Part shown: piece by piece, positions 33,854 through 41,329 of the stretch | Position numbering within the stretch: position 1 is the first letter of the stretch | Layout of the letters: each line of letters starts with the position of its first letter | DNA from: an uncultured Bacteroidales bacterium | GTDB lineage: Bacteria > Bacteroidota > Bacteroidia > Bacteroidales > UBA932 | Direction of reading: 5' to 3' | Length of the DNA stretch: 64,000 nucleotides | NCBI GenBank assembly: GCA_944323845.1 | Contig: CALUUA010000001.1 | Location: forward strand, 62,001 to 126,000 | The notes under the pieces: model-generated | Told to the model about the DNA's origin: nothing | The model's database searches: none | Seen by the model: the letters and a program-made list of their open reading frames with translations, nothing else | Position numbers and translations under genes: made by a program

Positions 33854-34777
33854 TTATAAAATTTTTGCTTTTGCCTTTCCCGGAGAGACAATCATGAAGA
33901 CGATTGCCGCCATTGTAAGCACTATTCCGATGATTACATTGGCCGTAATGGCCTCGCCGAAGGCCATTGCACCGACCAGAATGGCGGTGACAGGCTCAAA
34001 TACTCCGAGAACGGACGCCTTGGTGGCACCGATTAGCCTTGTGGACATGGCCAGGGTCGCTGTGGAAACTATTGTCGGAAGCACAGCCAGACCGACGAGG
34101 CTGCCCCATGACGATATGCCATGAATGCTGCCGAACAGCGGAATCCGTTCCACGGCGGCATAAACGGAGAAAACGACGACTCCTGTCAGAAGCGCGTAGA
34201 ACGTCAGCATCGAGTTCGATATGAGATGCACCGACTTGCTCCTGTTCACAATCACAATGAACATCGAGTAGGCTAAAGCCGACATGAATGCCAGAGCCAG
34301 ACCGCGCCACTGCAGCATTTGGCCGCCATCGCCTCCGCTCAGGAACAGCACGCCGACAAAAGTGGCGATGATCGCTATCCAGACCTGCCATGTAGGATAT
34401 ACCTTCAGAAACATCATGATTATGGCTACGAGTACCGGATACAGGAACACTATCGTCGTGGCTATGCCGGACGGAATGTATTTGTAGGCTTCGAACAGTC
34501 CGAAACTGCTCAGTGAGAAGAACAGACCGAGAATCACCAGCTGTCTGGCCTGATGCAGCGACAGCCTGAAACTTTCCCGGCGGAACACCAGCCATATCCC
34601 CAGAATGATGACTGCCAGAAAATACCTGAAAAACAGGATGGAATCCACCGACACGCCGTCCTTCATGAGAGGAACAGCAAACAGTGGGTTCAGACCGTAT
34701 GTCACTCCCGTGACAATGCCCGCAACATAACCGAGAAGCGTCTTATGATGCCCCTCGACAGATAATTTCAGATTCAT
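33854..34777 (-). CDS. EamA-family (DMT) transporter
   Basis: A 307-residue inner-membrane protein with ten hydrophobic segments in two EamA repeats (about 15-150 and 160-295). Typical pieces: GVTYGLNPLFAVPLMKDGVS, YIPSGIATTIVFLYPVLVAI and KASVLGVFEPVTAILVGAMA. The family exports or imports small metabolites; the substrate is unknown. It follows hisS by 1 bp on the same strand, so the two are probably co-transcribed. Confidence 0.88.
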   Translation of the reverse strand: MNLKLSVEGHHKTLLGYVAGIVTGVTYGLNPLFAVPLMKDGVSVDSILFFRYFLAVIILGIWLVFRRESFRLSLHQARQLVILGLFFSLSSFGLFEAYKYIPSGIATTIVFLYPVLVAIIMMFLKVYPTWQVWIAIIATFVGVLFLSGGDGGQMLQWRGLALAFMSALAYSMFIVIVNRSKSVHLISNSMLTFYALLTGVVVFSVYAAVERIPLFGSIHGISSWGSLVGLAVLPTIVSTATLAMSTRLIGATKASVLGVFEPVTAILVGAMAFGEAITANVIIGIVLTMAAIVFMIVSPGKAKAKIL

Positions 34778-34778
34778 T

Positions 34779-36182
34779 TTACAATACGAACTTCAAAATG
34801 CCTTCGATGTCGTTCTTTGCGAAACTTTTCTGTTCGCCGTCAGCCAGATTCTTGAGATTCACCACGCCTTTGGCCATTTCATCGCCGCCAGTGATGGAAA
34901 TGAACGGGATTGATTTCCTGTCGGCATAGTCGAACTGCTTTTTCAGTTTCGCGCTGTCTGCATAGATTTCACATGAGATGCCGGATTCGCGGAGCCTCTT
35001 TGCTATAGGCAGAAGATACCTGATTTCTTCCGCTCCCATGTTGGCGAAAAGAATCCGGGTGGCCGTCATGACATCTTCAGGGAACTTGCCGAGTCCCTTC
35101 AGTACGTCATATATCCTGTCGGCGCCGAATGAGATGCCCACTCCGGACATGTCCGGAAGTCCGAAAATGCCGGTAAGGTTGTCATATCGGCCGCCTCCGC
35201 AGATGCTGCCTATTTCGAAATCCTTTGCCTTGACCTCGAAAATGGCTCCGGTATAGTAATTAAGGCCTCTGGCCAGAGACAAATCTATCTCGACTTCCTG
35301 GGAAATCCCGGCCGCATCCGTCAGCTGGAACAGCTCTTCCAGTTCGTCAAGCCCTTTCAGCCCGGTCTCTGACACTATCCCGGAAGCAGACTTGCCTTCC
35401 ATCAGGGCACGCATGGCGGAGATTTTTTCCATGTGGCCGCCTTTCAGGGTCAGGACAGGTTCTATAACGGCTATCGCATCATCTGTAAGTCCCTTTTCCC
35501 TCATCTCGGCTTTCACTGACTCCAGCCCTATCTTGTCTATCTTGTCTATGGCTACTGTGATATCTGTAACCTTGTCCGGAAAGCCGGAAATTTCGGCAAG
35601 ACCGGCCAAAACCTTGCGGTTGTTTATCTTTATGATTACATCCAGTCCGAAAAGCGTGAACACGTGATCCACTATCTGCACGAGTTCCAGCTCATTCATC
35701 TGCGATTTTGATCCTATGACATCGGCATCGCACTGATAAAATTCCCTGTAGCGGCCTTTCTGAGGCCTGTCCGCCCTCCATACCGGCTGTATCTGATATC
35801 TTTTGAACGGAAACGACAGTTCGTTCTGGTGCTGTACCACGAAGCGGGCGAAAGGGACCGTGAGATCATACCTGAGCCCTTTTTCGCATACCTTGAGTGA
35901 CAGAGCCTTGCTGTTCAGCCTCCCGTCACCGTCAGTGAAATCCGTGAAATCCACTCCGGAGAAAGCGTCTCCTGAATTCAGGATGCGGAACAGCAGTTTG
36001 TCCCCTTCGTCACCGTATTTCCCGAGGAGAGTGCCGAGGTTCTCCATGGCCGGAGTCTCGATAGGCATGTATCCGTATGTCCTGAATACAGACCTGATAG
36101 TGTCGAATATATAGTTCCTGCCGGCCATTTCTGCCGGTCCGAAATCTCTGGTGCCCTTTGGAATGGATGGTTTCTGTGCCAT
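34779..36182 (-). CDS. hisS: Histidyl-tRNA synthetase
   Basis: Charges tRNA-His. From ATG 36182 the product has 467 residues. Class II core: [10 protein letters not shown] start, [20 protein letters not shown] and [20 protein letters not shown] (motif 2 region), [14 protein letters not shown] and [10 protein letters not shown] (HisRS-specific histidine-binding segments), with a C-terminal anticodon domain (about 375-467). The frame is open 108 bp further upstream, but the promoter at 36225-36254 puts transcription start below those codons. Confidence 0.95.
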   Translation of the reverse strand: MAQKPSIPKGTRDFGPAEMAGRNYIFDTIRSVFRTYGYMPIETPAMENLGTLLGKYGDEGDKLLFRILNSGDAFSGVDFTDFTDGDGRLNSKALSLKVCEKGLRYDLTVPFARFVVQHQNELSFPFKRYQIQPVWRADRPQKGRYREFYQCDADVIGSKSQMNELELVQIVDHVFTLFGLDVIIKINNRKVLAGLAEISGFPDKVTDITVAIDKIDKIGLESVKAEMREKGLTDDAIAVIEPVLTLKGGHMEKISAMRALMEGKSASGIVSETGLKGLDELEELFQLTDAAGISQEVEIDLSLARGLNYYTGAIFEVKAKDFEIGSICGGGRYDNLTGIFGLPDMSGVGISFGADRIYDVLKGLGKFPEDVMTATRILFANMGAEEIRYLLPIAKRLRESGISCEIYADSAKLKKQFDYADRKSIPFISITGGDEMAKGVVNLKNLADGEQKSFAKNDIEGILKFVL

Positions 36183-36224
36183 ATTCAGTGATATGTGACG
36201 GTTCCCGTCAATTTTACAAGGCTG

Positions 36225-36254
36225 CAAAGATAGCAAAAGTCGCGGATTAAACAA
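36225..36254 (-). promoter_or_regulatory. Promoter of hisS
   Basis: On the minus strand TTG (36252-36254), 19 bp, TATCTTTG (36225-36232). It gives a leader of about 37 nt and decides the start at 36182. Confidence 0.7.
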
Positions 36255-36255
36255 T

Positions 36256-36288
36256 GATGGCGGCCGGATTCCAGTCCGTACCGCCATC
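36256..36288 (-). terminator. Hairpin downstream of the small membrane peptide gene
   Basis: GATGGCGG (36256-36263) pairs with CCGCCATC (36281-36288), with an inner GGA/TCC pair; on the minus strand it is followed by ATTGTTTAA, a weak T-run. It could end the 36319-36408 transcript. Confidence 0.4.
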
Positions 36289-36318
36289 ACAGCAATGTAT
36301 CAAAAGTTGCAGATCGTT

Positions 36319-36408
36319 CTATGAAAACAGAACAAACGATGAGAGAACTAGAGCCACTATGATGAATGCCCCGACCCTCTTGAGTATTTCCAGAAAAAGT
36401 TCTCTCAT
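36319..36408 (-). CDS. Small hydrophobic membrane peptide (29 aa), candidate
   Basis: A 29-residue frame starts MRELFLEILKRV (amphipathic helix) and continues GAFIIVALVLSSFVLFS, one membrane span, then a TAG stop. It lies alone in a 500-bp gap between hisS and the HAD gene, flanked by a hairpin on its 3' side and by a strong + strand terminator (36465-36489) on its 5' side. Neither Shine-Dalgarno nor TAnnTTTG is clear. Size and makeup resemble small membrane proteins, including type I toxins. Coding status is uncertain. Confidence 0.4.
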   Translation of the reverse strand: MRELFLEILKRVGAFIIVALVLSSFVLFS

Positions 36409-36464
36409 GACGTTCTACATTATTAATCAGACACGCCATATAGATGCAGCCCATCGGCATTATG

Positions 36465-36489
36465 TTGCACCTGCCGGTGCAATTTTTTT
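36465..36489 (+). terminator. Intrinsic terminator, + strand, opposite the small peptide gene
   Basis: TTGCACC-TGCC-GGTGCAA followed by seven T on the + strand. No annotated + strand gene ends here, so it may end an antisense or small RNA from 36.3-36.5 kb. Confidence 0.6.
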
Positions 36490-36574
36490 AAGATTATGCA
36501 CAATGGCCGTGTGCCGGCGAGATTCCTGTGCTATGGCATGGGTGCTAATGGGGTGCAATGCTGTGACGGAATGA

Positions 36575-36600
36575 AAAAGGCGACGAATTTCATCGCCGCC
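36575..36600 (-). terminator. Probable terminator of the HAD gene
   Basis: On the minus strand GGCGATGAAATTCGTCGCC then TTTTTC, an imperfect stem with a short T-run, 85 bp after the HAD stop codon. Confidence 0.45.
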
Positions 36601-36684
36601 TTAGATGTTTTCACAACTGCAAAGAAATCGCTTATTTGCGGAATTGAGCTGTTTTCAGTCTACCGAAGATAATGTGTCAAAAAT

Positions 36685-37320
36685 TCATAAAAGTACGTCG
36701 TGCAGGTGGTGGAATATGTCGGAAAAGTCATTGATGACAAGCTCGGCGTAAGGAGCTACCTCCTCTGTAGAATTTGTTGTCGCCAAAGCCACGACATGCC
36801 CGCCGGAAGCCTTGGCAGCCTCCAGACCGTTGAACGAATCTTCAAATATATAAGTGTTGCCGGGAGTCGCGCCGAAAACTTCCATTCCGAGGATATAGCA
36901 GTCAGGTGCCGGTTTTGAGCGGGCAAATTCCTCTCCTGTAAAGACCCTGTTTACCAGAGACCGTATTTCCGGTCTGGATCTGTAGACCTGGCTCATCTTG
37001 TCTCTGTTCGAACTTGTGACTATGGCGGATTTGAAGCCATTCGCTTTAAGATATTCAAGAAACTCAAACGCGCCGGGCACATATTCGAATTTCATCAGGG
37101 CTTCAAATTCATAGAGTTTCTTCCTTACCTCCTCGCGCATGGCGGCATCTTCAGGAAAGCACCTGATAAGAGACTGCGAAATAGTTTCGCCTTTAAGTTT
37201 CGACGCGAGATCCGGATCCCCGACATAATCCCGCCCTATGCCATCCCAGAATATCGTGTACTGTCCTTCCGTATCGAAAATGACTCCGTCCAGATCAAAA
37301 AGAAATGTCGCCCGTTCCAT
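36685..37320 (-). CDS. HAD-family phosphatase (beta-phosphoglucomutase-like)
   Basis: A 211-residue haloacid dehalogenase hydrolase. FDLDGVIFDTEGQY at the start has both motif I Asp; SAIVTSSNRDKM is motif II; FARSKPAPDCYILGME is motif III (Lys); YIFEDSFNGLEAAKASGGHV is motif IV. The helical cap (about 16-85) is of the type found in beta-phosphoglucomutase and small-sugar phosphatases. The substrate is unknown. TATCTTTG on the minus strand at 37349-37356 gives a leader of about 20 nt. Confidence 0.88.
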   Translation of the reverse strand: MERATFLFDLDGVIFDTEGQYTIFWDGIGRDYVGDPDLASKLKGETISQSLIRCFPEDAAMREEVRKKLYEFEALMKFEYVPGAFEFLEYLKANGFKSAIVTSSNRDKMSQVYRSRPEIRSLVNRVFTGEEFARSKPAPDCYILGMEVFGATPGNTYIFEDSFNGLEAAKASGGHVVALATTNSTEEVAPYAELVINDFSDIFHHLHDVLL

Positions 37321-37348
37321 AGCTCCATAATCATCGTTTCAAACCATG

Positions 37349-37356
37349 CAAAGATA
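37349..37356 (-). promoter_or_regulatory. Candidate -7 element for the HAD gene
   Basis: TATCTTTG on the minus strand, 28 bp before the HAD ATG; -33 not evident. Confidence 0.5.
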
Positions 37357-37405
37357 CGTATTTGTTCCGATATACGACGACAGAAAAAGGCCGATAGAAA
37401 ACAAA

Positions 37406-37475
37406 GAGGGCGACCCGAAAGGAGTAATTTCCGATTCAAGCGTAACGCAGAAAGTACCCTTTTAAGTCGCCCCTC
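37406..37475. repeat. 70-bp imperfect palindrome between rubrerythrin and HAD genes
   Basis: The left half, beginning GAGGGCGACCCGAAAGGAGT, and the reverse complement of the right half, beginning GAGGGGCGACTTAAAAGGGT, match at about 28 of 36 positions, giving a long hairpin with almost no loop. The flanks AAAGA and TCTTC extend it slightly. It may terminate the rubrerythrin transcript (TTTGTTTTC follows on the minus strand), but it is far longer than needed. Confidence 0.65.
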
Positions 37476-37535
37476 TTCATTTTTCCATGTCATATCGGCA
37501 TACGCTGCCGGATGACACGTCCTGTACTGCAGAGA

Positions 37536-38090
37536 CTATTTCTTGAAATACCTGTTGTAAAGTCCCTGGAATCCGGCACCATGGCGGGCCTCATCCTTGC
37601 ACATCTCGTGAACGGTGTCGTGGATGGCATCGAGATTATGAGCCTTGGCGAGCTTTGCGATACGGAGCTTGTCTTCGCATGCACCTGCCTCAGCCTCCAT
37701 TCTCTTCTTCACGTTTGTCTCAGTATCCCAGACTACCTCTCCGAGCAGCTCTGCGAATCTTGCGGCATGGTCAGCCTCCTCATATGCATACCTCTTGAAT
37801 GCCTCGGCGATCTCAGGATAACCCTCCCTGTCTGCCTGACGGCTCATCGCGATATACATGCCCACTTCGGTACACTCTCCGGCGAAATGATCCTTAAGTC
37901 CCTGAAGAATCTCAGGATCTATATCCTTGGCCACACCGAGCCTGTGCTCGTCAGCCCATGTGATTTCTCCTTCCGACTCCGTGATTTCCACGAACTTATC
38001 TGATTTTGCATGACATACAGGGCACTCTGCCGGTGCGCTCTCACCCTCGTGAACATAACCGCATACGAGGCATCTGAATTTCTTTTTCAT
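37536..38090 (-). CDS. Rubrerythrin (N-terminal rubredoxin, reverse type)
   Basis: A 184-residue peroxide-reducing protein. The N-terminal rubredoxin-like domain has [10 protein letters not shown] and [11 protein letters not shown] (two CxxC, residues about 7-30), and the ferritin-like diiron domain follows with [36 protein letters not shown] and [19 protein letters not shown]. Domain order is the reverse of classical rubrerythrin, as in NADH-dependent peroxidases of anaerobes. A TTG six bases upstream is in frame. Strong promoter with a palindrome at the start point (see below). Confidence 0.93.
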   Translation of the reverse strand: MKKKFRCLVCGYVHEGESAPAECPVCHAKSDKFVEITESEGEITWADEHRLGVAKDIDPEILQGLKDHFAGECTEVGMYIAMSRQADREGYPEIAEAFKRYAYEEADHAARFAELLGEVVWDTETNVKKRMEAEAGACEDKLRIAKLAKAHNLDAIHDTVHEMCKDEARHGAGFQGLYNRYFKK

Positions 38091-38127
38091 TTTCAATATC
38101 CTTTAAATTGTTCTTACAAATATTTTC

Positions 38128-38145
38128 ATTGTCCGTCAGGACAAT
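38128..38145 (-). repeat. CAATGA-tail hairpin in the rubrerythrin leader
   Basis: On the minus strand ATTGTCC-TGAC-GGACAAT then GAAAATA; perfect 7-bp stem 38 bp before the rubrerythrin ATG. A weaker relative, ATTGCC-GGA-GGCAA, lies at 38174-38187. Members of the dispersed family. Confidence 0.65.
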
Positions 38146-38204
38146 CATCTTAATCCAATATATCTTTTCAGGCTTGCCTCCGGCAATGCGCCGGCCGACG
38201 TCCT

Positions 38205-38225
38205 AATTTTGAATAATTCAAAATT
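38205..38225. promoter_or_regulatory. Palindrome at the rubrerythrin transcription start (operator-like)
   Basis: AATTTTGAA-TAA-TTCAAAATT is a perfect 9-bp inverted repeat with a 3-bp centre, about 5-25 bp downstream of the predicted start point. Symmetric AT-rich sites in this position are typical repressor operators; the protein is unknown. Confidence 0.45.
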
Positions 38226-38235
38226 GAATACGATG

Positions 38236-38266
38236 CAAAGGTACGCTTTTTCCGTTAATCTCCAAA
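38236..38266 (-). promoter_or_regulatory. Promoter of rubrerythrin
   Basis: On the minus strand TTTG (38263-38266), 19 bp, TACCTTTG (38236-38243); leader of about 140 nt with several hairpins. Confidence 0.72.
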
Positions 38267-38298
38267 TTTTTTCAATAAAAAACTTGAAAAAATTTCTT

Positions 38299-38329
38299 TT
38301 GACATTCTCTCGCCGAAACATTATTTTTG
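38299..38329 (+). promoter_or_regulatory. Promoter of the addB-like gene
   Basis: TTG (38299-38301), 20 bp, TATTTTTG (38322-38329). The predicted start point (about 38334-38337) falls on the ATG at 38336, so the mRNA would be leaderless or nearly so. Confidence 0.65.
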
Positions 38330-38335
38330 CATATT

Positions 38336-41329
38336 ATGATACCGTTCCTTAAACAAGTGGCCTCGGCATATTATGACAGAGGCATCATAGAACATACATG
38401 CTTCATTTTCCCGAACCGACGGTCTGAAGTCTTCTTCATCAAGCACCTTTCGGATCTCGTGGCGGAGAAGAGCTCGGGAGGGAAGTTGATGTCTCCGTTG
38501 ACAGTGCCGCCCACGTGTACTGTCAATGACTTCATATACCGTCTGTACGGGATAGCGCCGACTGACAGGATCACGCTTCTTCTGGAGTTGCACAAAGTCT
38601 ACTCGGAACTTTATCCGGGAGCGGAACCTCTGGACGAATTCATATTCTGGGGCGATATCATCATCGGGGATTTCAACGATGTCGACAAATATATGGCTGA
38701 TCCCGTTCAGCTTTTTACGAATATCTCGGATCTGAAAAGCATACAAGATTCGTATTCTTACCTGACGGAAAGGCAGAGGAAGGCGATTGAAGCCTTCGTC
38801 GGCCATTTCAGCGAGAACGGCAGGCTGACAGTGGATCTGGATTCCGATAACCCGAAAGTCAAGGAGCGTTTCCTTCAGATATGGAATATCCTTTCTGTCC
38901 TGTATGCGAAGTACAGGCACGGACTTTCGGCCAAAGGGATGGCCTACGAAGGCATGGTTTACAGAAGCGTTGCGGAACATTTCCTGAAAGAACCGCCTGA
39001 AGAATTGCTGGCGAAGGAATTTCCGTATGCGGACAAGTTCGTCTTCGTAGGGCTGAACGCCCTCAATGAATGCGAAAAGACGGTTTTAAGGCAGATGCGG
39101 AAAGCGTCCCTCGCCGAATTCTGCTGGGACTATTCCGGCAGACTTATCAGGGACAAACATAACAAGTCTTCCTTTTTCATGGAAGAGAACGTGAAGGAAT
39201 TTCCGCAATCTGTGCATCTGGATGAAGAAGACTTGCCTGTCCCGTCCATCCGCGTCGTAAGCGTCCCGTCGGCAGTCGGACAGGTGAAGCAGCTGCCTCG
39301 GATTTTCAGGGAAATAGCCGATGAATATGCGGGAGGCGACCTTTCGAAGGTGGGGATTCTGTCAGGAAAGGAAGCGGTCACGGGGGCTGACTGCGCAGTG
39401 GTGTTGCCTGATGAAAGCCTGCTCATGCCGGTGCTGAATACGATACCGCCGGAGATACGGAGCATAAATGTGACGATGGGATATCCCATGACATCCGGTG
39501 CATTCTTTCTTTTCATGAATCTCGTGATGGAGGTACAGATGAATCTCCGCAGAAAAGGAGGGGAATGGTATTTCTACCACAAGCCTGTCCGGGCACTGTT
39601 CTCGGACAGCATTTTCAGGATGGCCGCAGGCGAAGAAGGCCGGCGGACAATCGCACGGATAAAGGAAGCTTCGGAACTTTATATTCCGGCGGAAGAACTT
39701 GATGCCGGAGGAGTCTTTTCAGCTGTCTTCCGTCCTGTGGTCACGGACAAGACGGCTGCCACCGAAGAGTCCTCATCCGCACTTGCCTTATATCTGACAG
39801 AAGTCATCAGGGCTGTCGTCCCTGGACTCCGGAACAGCGGGGCGGACAGGGTGGAACTGGAATTTGCCGCAGAGTTCGCCAGGACGGTTTCGGCATTGCG
39901 GAAAACAGGATTGCCGGTAAGACCACGGACATGGTTCGGCATCCTCCGGCAGATTCTCTCTCCGGTGACGGTTCCGTTCAAGGGAGAGCCGCTTCAAGGT
40001 CTTCAGATTATGGGCCCGCTGGAGACCAGAGCCCTGGATTTCACCAATCTCGTCGTACTTTCGGCGAACGAAGGTGTCTTTCCGCGCCGCAGCGTATCCT
40101 CCTCGTTCATCCCTCCGGAGTTGAGGCGCGGCTTCGGCCTGCCGTCATATGAATATCAGGATGCTGTGTGGGCCTATTATTTCTACCGGATGATTTCGAG
40201 GGCATCCAATGTCTGGCTCCTGACTGATTCCCGGACAGAAGGCATGAAGTCCGGAGAAGAGAGCCGCTATATCCGGCAGCTGCAATATCACTTTGAAGTC
40301 AGTCTTGACAGGCGTGTGGTGCAGGCGGCTCTGGCCGAGACAAGGATTCCGGAAGAGATTCCGAAGACGGAGGACGACATCAGGATCATAAAGGATCTTG
40401 CCTATTCCGCCACCTCTCTTCAGGACTATCTGGAGTGCCCCGCGCGTTTCTATTATGGCAGGATACGCAAGCTCGGAAAAGAAGACGAAGTGGCGGAGGA
40501 GCTCGATGCGGGGCTTTTCGGCACCGTCTACCATGAACTGATGCGCTCTCTCTATCTCGGCGAGGACGCCATGGCGAGCGGCCTTTCTGCGTCCGAATGG
40601 GAAAGACAGGCTCCTGACGGTTCTTCGCTTCAGGAAATATCGTCCGACTATATCATGTCCTGGCTGAAACGTCCTGACGCCATCAGAGAAAAGACCCGGC
40701 ACCTTATCATGAGGGAACTCCACGCCATAGAGGTCGCCGGCAAGAATCTGGTGACGATGGATGTCATAGTCCGCTACGTGCTTGAAACCCTCACGACAGA
40801 CCTGAAACTGCTGCAGTCGTCCGGCCGTGACAGCTTCCGTGTGCCGGGACTCGAAAAACATTACGAAACGGATTTCCGCGGCTTCAGGATTCGCGGCGTA
40901 GTGGACCGTATCGACACATTGGCGGAAGAAGGTCTGCGTATCGTCGACTATAAGACCGGCAAGGTCGACAAGAAACGGGATCTGGCTGTCCTGACGGACA
41001 ATGCTGACAAGATCGCGGAAGCCGTATTCCATTCCGAAACTAAACAAAAACGTCCGAAGATCGCTCTCCAGCTCTATATTTACGACAAATTCCTGAAATC
41101 TGATCCGGAGTTTTCGGGAAATGCCCTGAGCAACTGCATCTACTCCGTGTCGGGGCTCTTTTCCGGGCTGCCGGAAAACTATCCGGTGTCGGACGACTTC
41201 ATTTCGGAGATGGATGTGAGGCTGGAAGCCCTTTTCAATGAATTGACCGACATTTCGGTCCCGTTCCGGCTTACCGGAGACACGGAAGCATGCGGTTATT
41301 GCGACTTTAAAAACATCTGCGGCAGATGA
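38336..41329 (+). CDS. AddB-like PD-(D/E)XK nuclease of the recombination helicase-nuclease complex
   Basis: A 997-residue partner of the UvrD-type helicase that follows. The start IPFLKQVASAYYDRG and FPNRRSEVFFIKHLSD mark the inactive helicase-like domain. Four-Cys iron-sulfur nuclease signature: YLECPARFYYG (about residue 700) and ACGYCDFKNICG at the very end; nuclease core RGVVDRIDTLAEEGLRIVDY then KTGKVDKK (about 860-885) with the catalytic Asp and Lys. With the helicase subunit it should process double-strand DNA ends for RecA repair. Overlaps the next gene by 4 bp (ATGA). A TTG nine bases upstream is in frame but lies inside the promoter. Confidence 0.9.
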   Translation: MIPFLKQVASAYYDRGIIEHTCFIFPNRRSEVFFIKHLSDLVAEKSSGGKLMSPLTVPPTCTVNDFIYRLYGIAPTDRITLLLELHKVYSELYPGAEPLDEFIFWGDIIIGDFNDVDKYMADPVQLFTNISDLKSIQDSYSYLTERQRKAIEAFVGHFSENGRLTVDLDSDNPKVKERFLQIWNILSVLYAKYRHGLSAKGMAYEGMVYRSVAEHFLKEPPEELLAKEFPYADKFVFVGLNALNECEKTVLRQMRKASLAEFCWDYSGRLIRDKHNKSSFFMEENVKEFPQSVHLDEEDLPVPSIRVVSVPSAVGQVKQLPRIFREIADEYAGGDLSKVGILSGKEAVTGADCAVVLPDESLLMPVLNTIPPEIRSINVTMGYPMTSGAFFLFMNLVMEVQMNLRRKGGEWYFYHKPVRALFSDSIFRMAAGEEGRRTIARIKEASELYIPAEELDAGGVFSAVFRPVVTDKTAATEESSSALALYLTEVIRAVVPGLRNSGADRVELEFAAEFARTVSALRKTGLPVRPRTWFGILRQILSPVTVPFKGEPLQGLQIMGPLETRALDFTNLVVLSANEGVFPRRSVSSSFIPPELRRGFGLPSYEYQDAVWAYYFYRMISRASNVWLLTDSRTEGMKSGEESRYIRQLQYHFEVSLDRRVVQAALAETRIPEEIPKTEDDIRIIKDLAYSATSLQDYLECPARFYYGRIRKLGKEDEVAEELDAGLFGTVYHELMRSLYLGEDAMASGLSASEWERQAPDGSSLQEISSDYIMSWLKRPDAIREKTRHLIMRELHAIEVAGKNLVTMDVIVRYVLETLTTDLKLLQSSGRDSFRVPGLEKHYETDFRGFRIRGVVDRIDTLAEEGLRIVDYKTGKVDKKRDLAVLTDNADKIAEAVFHSETKQKRPKIALQLYIYDKFLKSDPEFSGNALSNCIYSVSGLFSGLPENYPVSDDFISEMDVRLEALFNELTDISVPFRLTGDTEACGYCDFKNICGR

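Noticed and set aside
36254..36574. 106-codon frame on the + strand between hisS and HAD genes
   Set aside because: Cys- and Arg-rich, unrelated to any family I know, and it crosses the strong + strand terminator at 36465-36489.
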